From Nitriliruptorales bacterium (GTDB lineage Bacteria; Actinomycetota; Nitriliruptoria; Euzebyales; Egibacteraceae): a DNA stretch of 5,271 nt. The position numbers were made by a program, and so were the translations under genes. Shown one piece after another: positions 1-5,271 of this stretch. The DNA is taken from assembly GCA_007119305.1 (NCBI GenBank), contig SKPY01000546.1:1-5271 (forward strand). The letters are read 5' to 3'. Every line of letters begins with the position of its first letter. The stretch's first letter is position 1. A model generated the notes under the pieces. It was not told where the DNA came from. It was given only the letters and a program-made list of their open reading frames with translations, and searched no databases.

Positions 1-451
1 CGAGCAGGCGGGCGACCGCCGCGACCCCGACGACCGCGCCCGCGGCGAGGAGCAGCGTGAGCACCCGGGCGGCGTAGAACCCCGCGAGCGGGCTGCCCGC
101 GGCCTCCCCCGCCGCCAGGGGCGCCACCACGAGGGCGTAGTACAAGGGAGCGTGGTTGGCGGTCCACACGTCGGTGTCGGGGCTCATCCCCGGCACCCGC
201 TCGCTGTCCACCATGGCGTCGAGCGTGGGCAGCCTGCCGTCGATCAGCACGTGCGCATAACCGGTGTGGCTGGTCTCGTCGACCGGCACGAAGGGCGGCA
301 CGCCGAGCAGGTGCACGCCGCCGACCGCGAGGAAGCACAGGACGGCGCCTGCGATCCCGGCGCGCAGGACGCCGCGGTAGGCGGGGCAGGCCGCACCCGG
401 GCTGGCGGACGGACCGGCAGCCACGGCGTGCGGGGCGGGGGAGGACGACAC
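1..451 (-). CDS. Partial GT-C-like membrane glycosyltransferase (N-terminal 150 residues)
   Basis: This reading frame starts at GTG (449-451), and its C-terminal part lies beyond the left edge. Translation shows a polar N-terminus of about 28 residues, a hydrophobic segment at about 29-50, an extracytoplasmic-type loop with PPFVPVDETSHTGYAH (52-67), DGRLPT (71-76) and NHAPLYYALV (99-108), then a second hydrophobic stretch at about 126-147. A first membrane helix followed by an acidic pair plus histidine (D58, E59, H62), and then a PLYY helix, is typical of GT-C glycosyltransferases that use polyprenyl-phosphate sugars (ArnT/PMT type) and of DUF2142-like proteins. Such proteins transfer a sugar on the outer face of the membrane. 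An in-frame TGA lies about 45 bases upstream of the GTG, so the start must lie close by; GTG at 422-424 is an alternative. No clear Shine-Dalgarno is present, but a TAnnnT box ends 7 bases before the GTG, which fits a leaderless message. The membrane-protein nature is fairly sure; the exact family and donor sugar are not. Confidence 0.72.
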   Translation of the reverse strand, partial: MSSSPAPHAVAAGPSASPGAACPAYRGVLRAGIAGAVLCFLAVGGVHLLGVPPFVPVDETSHTGYAHVLIDGRLPTLDAMVDSERVPGMSPDTDVWTANHAPLYYALVVAPLAAGEAAGSPLAGFYAARVLTLLLAAGAVVGVAAVARLL

Positions 452-458
452 GCCGTGC

Positions 459-464
459 AGCCTA
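459..464 (-). promoter_or_regulatory. -10-like box (TAGGCT) for the leftward membrane-protein gene
   Basis: On the minus strand TAGGCT matches the TAnnnT consensus of actinobacterial -10 elements. Seven bases separate it from the GTG at 451-449, so transcription would start at or next to the start codon. That matches leaderless mRNA and the lack of a convincing Shine-Dalgarno. I see no good TTGACA-like -35 element at the expected distance. Short hexamers occur by chance; support comes mainly from the spacing and from the matching arrangement on the opposite strand. Confidence 0.42.
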
Positions 465-503
465 CGTGACTCCCTGCCGGCGGGCGGACGGGCTCACGAC
501 CGA

Positions 504-509
504 TATCCT
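504..509 (+). promoter_or_regulatory. -10-like box (TATCCT) for the rhamnosidase gene
   Basis: TATCCT fits TAnnnT and lies within the most AT-rich stretch of the divergent region. It ends 4 bases before GTG 514 and 7 bases before ATG 517. Transcription starting 6-8 bases downstream would begin at the start codon itself, giving a leaderless mRNA. No purine-rich ribosome binding site precedes either start, which agrees with this. A -35 element is not evident. Confidence 0.45.
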
Positions 510-516
510 CGCAGTG

Positions 517-3500
517 ATGCCCCTTCGGAGAGTGTGGGCGAACCCGCGCCGAGCGGTCACCGCCCTGCTGCTGGTCGCTGCGGCCGGCGCGGCCATCGGA
601 CTGGGATGGTGGTTCACCGGCCCGGAGGAGATCACCCGCCCGGAGCCACCGCGCGTGACCGACCTGCGCACCGAGCACACCACCACTCCGCTCGGTGTCG
701 ACGTCGAGGAGCCACGGCTGACCTGGCGTCTGCGCAGCCAGGAACGAGGCGTGGCCCAGACGTCGTTCCAGCTGCGGGTGGCCAGCGACCCGGGCGTGCT
801 GTCCGACGGGGACGCGGATGTCTGGGACCCCGGCCCCCAGGAGGCCGGCACGCCCGCCGTGCTCTACGACGGTCCGCCGCTCGAATCCGCGACCCGCTAC
901 TTCTGGCAGGTGCGCGTCTGGGACGGCACCGGACAGGCGTCAGCCTGGAGCGACCCCACGTACTTCGAGACCGCTCTGCTCGACCAGGACGAGTGGGAGG
1001 CGGACTGGATCCGCGCCCCGTACGAGCGCTGGCCCTTCGAGCAGGGCAACCCCCGGCACACCTCCGCCCCCGAGCCCCTCGGCCCCGGGGAGACGCACGG
1101 GCAGACCTTCACCTCGGCCGTACCGTTCGACCGCGCCGAGGCCCGGATGGCGACCCGCGGCGAAGAGGGCTCGTCCGCCACCCTCACCCTGCACGAGGGC
1201 GACGCGGACGGCCCCGCCCTCGCGAGCGCGACGCTCGACGTGGAGGACAACGCGTGGCTCGAGCTCGAGCTCGACGAGCCGGTCGAGGCCGGAACGTACG
1301 CGCTGACCGTCTCCGACGCGTCCGGCAACGTCGCCTGGTGGCTGCACGAGGCGAACGTCTACCCCGACGGCACCGCTCTCGAAGGGGGCGAGCCGGTCCT
1401 CGGGGACCGGGCGTTTCGCATCACGTCCACGGGGGCGAGCGAGCACCAGGCCGTTCCGCTCCTGCGGCACGAGTTCACGCTCGACGAGCGCGAGGTGGCC
1501 CGCGCCCGCGTGTACGTGTCCGGCCTCGGCTACCACGAGCTCCACGTCAACGGTGAGCCGGTCTCCGACCACGTGCTCAGCCCCGGCTTCACCGACTACA
1601 CGCAGACGGTTCTGTACGTCACCCACGACGTCACCGGCTTCGTGCGCCCAGGTGACAACGCGATCGGGGTGGCGCTCGGCAGCGGCTGGTTCGGCCTGAA
1701 CACCCCCAACCAGTGGCGCTTCCACCTCGCGCCCTGGCACGCCGAGCCACGCCTGCGCCTGCAGCTCGTCATCGAGTACGCCGACGGCGAGCAGGTGGTG
1801 GTCACGAGCCGGCCCGACGGCTGGCGGAGCACCGAGGGGCCGACACGGGCCGACTCCGTGTACGCCGGTGAGACGTACGACGCCCGGCGCGAGCAGCCGG
1901 GCTGGACCGAAGCCGGGTTCGACGACGGCGACTGGGACCCTGCGGTCGAGGCGACACCCCCCCTCGGCACCCTGCGGGCCGAGATGCAGGAGCCCGTCCG
2001 CGTGATCGACACCGTCGAAGCCGTCGCCCTCGACGAAGTGGCGCCCGGGGTCTACGTCTACGACTTCGGGCAGATCCAGTCCGGGTGGGTGCGCCTGCGC
2101 GTGCGCGGAGGCCCCGGAACGGAGGTGACGCTCACCTACGGCGAGCGCCGGGCCGACGACGGCACGGTCGACGTCGAGCAGGGGCTCGTCGACGCGCAGC
2201 TGCAGACCGACACCTACCTGTTACGCGGCGATGCCGAGGAGACCTGGGAGCCGCGCTTCTCGGTCAAGGGCTTCCGCTACGTCCAGGTCGAGGGCTACCC
2301 CGGCGAGCCCGGGCCGGAGGATCTCGTCGGGCAGGTGGTCCGCTCCAGCGTGGCGCCGGGAGGGCGGTTCGACAGCAGCCACGAGCTGCTGACGCAGCTG
2401 CACGAGAACATCCGGCGCACCATCGCCGGCAACCTGCAGTCCATCTACACCGCGGACATGGCCTACGAGAAGAACGCCTGGACGGGCGACGCCCAGCTGT
2501 CCGCCCCCACCGCCCTGTACCAGTACGACCTCCAGCGCTTCTTCAGCAAGTGGCTCGACGATCTCGCCGACAGCCAGCGCGACGACGGTGCGCTGCCCCT
2601 CGTGGCCCCCACCGGCGACTACGGCTTCGGGGACCCGGCTCCCGCCTGGGACGCCGCCTACGTGCTGATCGGGTGGGAGCTGTACCGCCACACCGGCGAC
2701 GAGCGCATCCTCACGCGTCACTACCCCGGCATGCGCGCCTATGTCGAGTACCTCGCCGAGCAGGCGGACGAGCGCATCGTGCGCACCGGGATCGGCGACT
2801 GGAAGGCGCCGGGGGTCGAGGGCAACCTGCCCCCCGAGGGGCCGGCGCTCACCTCGACCGCCTACTTCTTCAAGCTGGCGCGCACCCTCGCGGAGATCGC
2901 GGAGACGCTCGAGGACGACGTCGACGCCCAGCGCTACTGGACGCTGTCCGAGGAGATCCGGGCGGCGTTCAACGCCGAGTTCTTCGCTGCCGACGAGGGC
3001 GTGTACGCCACCGAGCGCGCTGCGGGCTTCCGCCAGACCTCCCAAGTCGTGCCGCTGGCGTTCGGTCTCGTGCCCGAGGACGAGGTGGATGCGGTGCTCG
3101 GCAACCTCGTCGACGACCTCGCCGCGCGTGACGCGCGGCTCGACACCGGGGTCATCGGCACGCGCTACCTCCTGCCGCTGCTGACCGAGCGCGGCGCGGC
3201 AGAGCTCGCGTACCGCATCGCCACGCAGACGGAGTACCCGAGCTGGGGCCACTGGCTCGAGCACGGCGCCACCGGCCTGCTCGAGGACTGGGACCTCGAC
3301 TCCCGCTCGCACGGCCACCACATGTTCGGCTCGATCGGCGCCTGGCTGTACGCCGACCTCGCAGGCATCGAGCCGCTGGAGCCGGGCTATGCCCGCGTGC
3401 GCATCCGCCCGCGGGTGCCGACCGGCCTCGCGGCGGCCCGCGCCGCCGTCGAGACCCCGTACGGGACCGCGGCCTCCGGGTGGGAGCAAGACGGTGAGCG

Positions 3501-3699
3501 TCTCCTGCTGCGCGTGACGATCCCCCCCGGCACCACCGGTGAGGTGCACGTGCCGGCAGCCCGGCGCGGGGACGTGCGGGAGTCGGGCGAGGCGGTCGGG
3601 TGGCGGCACCCCCACGTGCGCTTCGAACGCACGGAAGGCGGGGCGGTCGTCTTCGAGGTGGACAGCGGCAGCTACGAGTTCGAGAGCGCGCTCGAGTGA
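517..3699 (+). CDS. Exported GH78 alpha-L-rhamnosidase, membrane-anchored or secreted
   Basis: This 1060-residue enzyme should hydrolyse terminal alpha-L-rhamnosyl residues with inversion, outside the cell. Residue numbers count from ATG 517. Basic residues (R4, R5, R11, R12) precede one hydrophobic helix at about 13-33, a signal anchor or signal peptide with no lipobox cysteine. Then come an Ig-like N-terminal domain (about 44-153, YFWQVRVWDGTG), an extra beta-rich insertion (171-313), the Bac_rhamnosid_N-type domain (about 314-500, GLGYHELHVNGEPVSDH and LGSGWFG), a concanavalin-like domain (about 505-610, FGQIQSGW and KGFRYVQVEG), the (alpha/alpha)6 catalytic domain (about 615-950) and a C-terminal beta domain. 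AYEKNAWTGDAQ carries the predicted general acid E651 and D658; GATGLLEDWD carries the predicted general base E923. By motif the family's usual aspartate upstream of the acid is A646 here. The chain is acidic, has 5 lysines and lacks cysteine. GTG 514 is an equally plausible start; GTG 466 is open but would overlap the divergent promoter. The GH78 assignment is near certain; the substrate is unknown. Confidence 0.95.
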   Translation: MPLRRVWANPRRAVTALLLVAAAGAAIGLGWWFTGPEEITRPEPPRVTDLRTEHTTTPLGVDVEEPRLTWRLRSQERGVAQTSFQLRVASDPGVLSDGDADVWDPGPQEAGTPAVLYDGPPLESATRYFWQVRVWDGTGQASAWSDPTYFETALLDQDEWEADWIRAPYERWPFEQGNPRHTSAPEPLGPGETHGQTFTSAVPFDRAEARMATRGEEGSSATLTLHEGDADGPALASATLDVEDNAWLELELDEPVEAGTYALTVSDASGNVAWWLHEANVYPDGTALEGGEPVLGDRAFRITSTGASEHQAVPLLRHEFTLDEREVARARVYVSGLGYHELHVNGEPVSDHVLSPGFTDYTQTVLYVTHDVTGFVRPGDNAIGVALGSGWFGLNTPNQWRFHLAPWHAEPRLRLQLVIEYADGEQVVVTSRPDGWRSTEGPTRADSVYAGETYDARREQPGWTEAGFDDGDWDPAVEATPPLGTLRAEMQEPVRVIDTVEAVALDEVAPGVYVYDFGQIQSGWVRLRVRGGPGTEVTLTYGERRADDGTVDVEQGLVDAQLQTDTYLLRGDAEETWEPRFSVKGFRYVQVEGYPGEPGPEDLVGQVVRSSVAPGGRFDSSHELLTQLHENIRRTIAGNLQSIYTADMAYEKNAWTGDAQLSAPTALYQYDLQRFFSKWLDDLADSQRDDGALPLVAPTGDYGFGDPAPAWDAAYVLIGWELYRHTGDERILTRHYPGMRAYVEYLAEQADERIVRTGIGDWKAPGVEGNLPPEGPALTSTAYFFKLARTLAEIAETLEDDVDAQRYWTLSEEIRAAFNAEFFAADEGVYATERAAGFRQTSQVVPLAFGLVPEDEVDAVLGNLVDDLAARDARLDTGVIGTRYLLPLLTERGAAELAYRIATQTEYPSWGHWLEHGATGLLEDWDLDSRSHGHHMFGSIGAWLYADLAGIEPLEPGYARVRIRPRVPTGLAAARAAVETPYGTAASGWEQDGERLLLRVTIPPGTTGEVHVPAARRGDVRESGEAVGWRHPHVRFERTEGGAVVFEVDSGSYEFESALE
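1393..1410. repeat. Perfect 7-bp inverted repeat with 4-base loop inside the rhamnosidase gene
   Basis: CCGGTCC (1393-1399) and GGACCGG (1404-1410) flank the loop TCGG. As RNA this would form a stable GC hairpin closed by C-G. It lies near the end of the inserted module's coding sequence and has no T-run typical of an intrinsic terminator. It may be a by-product of GC-rich codons. Confidence 0.5.
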
Positions 3700-3716
3700 G
3701 CGGGCTGCCGTCCCGC
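3700..3716. terminator. Weak GC hairpin in the convergent gap
   Basis: GCGGG (3700-3704) and CCCGC (3712-3716) can pair around a 7-base loop, directly after the rhamnosidase stop and just before the guaB1 stop on the other strand. The stem is only 5 bp and no T-tract follows on either strand, so this is not a canonical intrinsic terminator. It is the only hairpin I see within the 22-base gap. Confidence 0.2.
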
Positions 3717-3721
3717 GCCGG

Positions 3722-5158
3722 CTACCAGCTGCGGTGCAGCGGCTTGCCCTCGGTGAACCCCGCGAGCGTCTGCACGCCGACGACCGCCCGGTCGTAGAAG
3801 GACGTGAGGTCGCCCGCGCCCGCGTAGGTGAAGGCGCTGCGCAGCCCGGCGACGATCTGGTCGAGCAGGTCCTCGACCCCGGGACGCTCGGGGTCGAGGT
3901 ACATGCGCGACGAGGAGATCCCCTCCTCGAACAAACCCTTGCGGGCACGCTCGAACGCGTCGTCGCGGGCGGTGCGGCGTTGCACGGCCCTGGCGGATGC
4001 CATCCCGAAGCTCACCTTGTAGGGCCGGCCGTCGGGATCGAACTCGACGTCGCCGGGCGACTCATGCGTGCCCGCGAACCAGGAGCCGATCATCACGTTG
4101 GTGGCCCCGGCAGCGAGCGCAAGCGCGACGTCACGGGGGTGGCGCACCCCGCCGTCCGCCCACACGTGGCGGCCGAGCCGACGCGCTTCCCGCGCGCACT
4201 CCAGCACCGCCGAGAACTGGGGCCGGCCCACGCCGGTCGTCATCCGGGTCGTGCACATCGCGCCGGGCCCGACCCCCACCTTGACGATGTCCGCTCCGGC
4301 GTCCACCAGGTCCCGGACGCCCTGGGCCGTGACCACGTTGCCGGCAACCACCGGGACCTGCGGGTCCAGGCCCCGTACGATGTCCAACGCCTCGAGCATC
4401 CGCTCCTGGTGCCCGTGCGCGGTGTCGACCACGAGCACGTCGATCCCGGCGTCGAGCAGCGCCTTGGCCTGCACCGTGATCTCCCCCGAGATCCCGACCG
4501 CCGCGCCGACGCGCAGGCGGCCGTCGGCGTCGACGGCGGGGCGGTACAGGGCGGAGCGCACCGCGCCCATGCGGGACATGAGGCCGACGAGTCGCCCATC
4601 GGCGTCGACCACGGGCGCGAGCCGGTGGCGGGTCTCCTGCAGCGTGCGAAACGCCGTCTCGGGGTCGACGCTGTCGTCGAGCGTGACGAGCTCGGTGGAC
4701 ATCACCTGGTGCAGCTGGGTGAACCGGTCGACGTCCTCGCAGTCGGCCGGGGTGACCACGCCCACCGGCCGGTTCTGCTCGAGGACGATGACCGCGCCGT
4801 GGCTGCGCTTGGGCAGCAGGTTCAACGCCTCCCCGACCGTGGCGGTGCGGTGCAGGGTGATCGGCGTCTCGAACATGGTGTGACGGTCCTTGACCCATGC
4901 GACCACGTCCGCGACGACGTCTGAGGGGATGTCCTGGGGGATGATCGCGATGCCGCCGCGACGGGCGACGGTCTCCGCCATGCGCCGGCCGGCGACGGCG
5001 GTCATGTTCGACACGACGACCGGGATCGTCGTGCCGGTCCCGTCGTTGGAGGCGAGGTCGACCGCGACGCGGGAGGTGACGTCCGACCGCGCCGGCGCGA
5101 GGAAGACGTCGTCGAACGTGAGGTCGTGCGGGGGCTGCTGGTCGTGCAGGAAGCGCAT
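3722..5158 (-). CDS. guaB1: GuaB1-family protein, probable GMP reductase with CBS domains
   Basis: This complete 478-residue cytosolic enzyme belongs to the IMP dehydrogenase/GMP reductase superfamily. The (beta/alpha)8 barrel begins with LTFDDVFLAPA (13-23) and NMTAVAGRRMAET (51-63). A tandem CBS pair is inserted at about 95-205. The barrel resumes with DTAHGH (245-250), the catalytic loop GVGPGAMCTTRMTTGVGRPQ (295-314) with Cys302 and Thr304, the phosphate-binding segment WADGGVRHPRD (333-343), and GLRSAFTYAGA (438-448). NMTAVAGRRM and GAMCTTRM are hallmarks of actinobacterial GuaB1. From memory, the mycobacterial member was shown to be an NADPH-dependent GMP reductase regulated through its CBS domains, not an IMP dehydrogenase. 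The C-terminal LRSAFTY is closer to GuaC (LRSACTY) than to IMPDH. The expected reaction is GMP to IMP plus ammonia, in purine salvage. ATG 5158 is chosen because GGAGGAG lies 9 bases upstream. No operon partner is visible. Many databases label this family simply IMP dehydrogenase-related. Confidence 0.95.
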   Translation of the reverse strand: MRFLHDQQPPHDLTFDDVFLAPARSDVTSRVAVDLASNDGTGTTIPVVVSNMTAVAGRRMAETVARRGGIAIIPQDIPSDVVADVVAWVKDRHTMFETPITLHRTATVGEALNLLPKRSHGAVIVLEQNRPVGVVTPADCEDVDRFTQLHQVMSTELVTLDDSVDPETAFRTLQETRHRLAPVVDADGRLVGLMSRMGAVRSALYRPAVDADGRLRVGAAVGISGEITVQAKALLDAGIDVLVVDTAHGHQERMLEALDIVRGLDPQVPVVAGNVVTAQGVRDLVDAGADIVKVGVGPGAMCTTRMTTGVGRPQFSAVLECAREARRLGRHVWADGGVRHPRDVALALAAGATNVMIGSWFAGTHESPGDVEFDPDGRPYKVSFGMASARAVQRRTARDDAFERARKGLFEEGISSSRMYLDPERPGVEDLLDQIVAGLRSAFTYAGAGDLTSFYDRAVVGVQTLAGFTEGKPLHRSW

Positions 5159-5167
5159 CGCACCTCG

Positions 5168-5174
5168 CTCCTCC
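5168..5174 (-). promoter_or_regulatory. Ribosome binding site of guaB1
   Basis: On the minus strand GGAGGAG is a strong Shine-Dalgarno sequence with a 9-base spacer to ATG 5158. It decides the start, because the frame stays open upstream to the window edge and the upstream translation is arginine-rich and unlike GuaB1. It contrasts with the other two genes, which have no such site. Confidence 0.8.
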
Positions 5175-5208
5175 GGATCATCGGGCGGGCCGGGATGGCC
5201 ACCCCTCC

Positions 5209-5214
5209 AACCTA
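5209..5214 (-). promoter_or_regulatory. Possible -10 box (TAGGTT) upstream of guaB1
   Basis: TAGGTT on the minus strand fits TAnnnT and would give a leader of roughly 45 bases that includes the Shine-Dalgarno sequence. No recognisable -35 hexamer lies at the usual distance, so this rests on the -10 match and position alone. Confidence 0.25.
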
Positions 5215-5271
5215 CCCGCGCGCGCCGGGCGCTCCAGGCGGCTGGCGGCGCGGCGGCTCCTACGGGCCGGC

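Larger units (their letters stand above)
5159..5271. other. guaB1 upstream region, with a possible rightward gene start at 5195
   Basis: Apart from the guaB1 ribosome binding site and a possible -10 box, this stretch holds one open frame on the plus strand. It begins at ATG 5195 and runs off the edge after 25 codons, and it encodes a proline-, glycine- and arginine-rich peptide beginning MATPPTYPRAPG. Such low-complexity N-termini are common in actinobacterial membrane proteins. The frame is short, GC-rich DNA rarely has stops, and there is no good Shine-Dalgarno, so it is not called as a gene. Confidence 0.25.

Noticed and set aside
152..469. 105-codon plus-strand frame opposite the membrane-protein gene
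   Set aside because: The minus-strand frame shows coherent hydrophobic segments and GT-C-like motifs; the plus-strand translation is His/Gly/Arg-rich without any motif.
466..516. Upstream GTG start for the rhamnosidase at 466, adding 17 residues
   Set aside because: No Shine-Dalgarno, it lies only 14 bases from the divergent start, and it would place polar residues before an N-terminus that already has a good export signal from ATG 517.
244..678. 144-codon minus-strand frame across the divergent promoter region
   Set aside because: It runs through the start of the rhamnosidase gene and is in a different frame from the membrane-protein gene. Its Pro/Arg/Ser-rich translation is typical of a shadow frame.
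1258..1274. Short tandem CTCGAG repeat
   Set aside because: It encodes alternating Leu-Glu/Asp in a beta strand of the inserted module and is explained by codon choice; fewer than three copies.
940..1740. 266-codon minus-strand frame within the rhamnosidase gene
   Set aside because: Shadow frame: no recognisable domain, no ribosome binding site, and the opposite strand carries conserved GH78 motifs.
2221..3948. 575-codon open frame on the minus strand opposite the rhamnosidase
   Set aside because: It is antisense to a clearly recognised GH78 gene and to the end of guaB1. Its translation is low-complexity and shows no family motif; high GC leaves few stop codons.
3539..4924. 461-codon open frame on the plus strand opposite guaB1
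   Set aside because: It spans the 3' end of the rhamnosidase gene, the gap and most of guaB1 in antisense. Its His/Arg/Gly-rich translation is the typical shadow of a GC-rich gene.
1..5271. Novel defence system, mobile element or CRISPR array
   Set aside because: No spaced direct repeats, terminal inverted repeats, transposase or nuclease motifs are visible; all long coding regions are accounted for by known protein families.

Overview
The window comes from a very GC-rich chromosome and most probably from an actinobacterium. Three things point there. The minus-strand gene at the right is the actinobacterial GuaB1 form of the IMP dehydrogenase/GMP reductase family. Codon use is strongly biased to G/C in third positions. 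Two genes carry TAnnnT boxes directly before their start codons, the layout of leaderless transcripts common in this phylum. The secreted enzyme is strongly acidic and nearly lysine-free while the cytosolic one is close to neutral, which hints at a salty or alkaline habitat. I cannot name the genus.

Layout from left to right. (1) Positions 1-451, minus strand: the first 150 residues of a polytopic membrane protein that runs off the left edge. It looks like a GT-C-fold, lipid-linked-sugar glycosyltransferase (ArnT/PMT or DUF2142-like). (2) Positions 452-516: a short divergent promoter region, with a -10-like box close to each start codon. (3) Positions 517-3699, plus strand: a complete, exported, probably membrane-anchored GH78 alpha-L-rhamnosidase of 1060 residues. 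It has an extra beta-rich module inserted near the N-terminus and a variant of the family's active-site motif. (4) Positions 3700-3721: a 22-base convergent gap with only a weak hairpin. (5) Positions 3722-5158, minus strand: a complete guaB1 gene with its CBS-domain pair and catalytic cysteine, preceded by a good Shine-Dalgarno sequence. (6) Positions 5159-5271: the guaB1 leader and upstream region, with a possible but weakly supported start of a rightward gene.

How the genes relate: the divergent pair may both act on cell-surface or environmental glycans, one as a membrane glycosyltransferase and one as an exported rhamnosidase. That link rests only on adjacency. guaB1 is a purine-salvage gene transcribed separately and is probably unrelated. 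I found no tRNA, rRNA, CRISPR array, insertion sequence, toxin-antitoxin pair or defence system. The window looks like ordinary chromosome. The points worth a second look are the rhamnosidase's inserted module, its altered active-site motif, its acidic composition and the divergent leaderless promoters.
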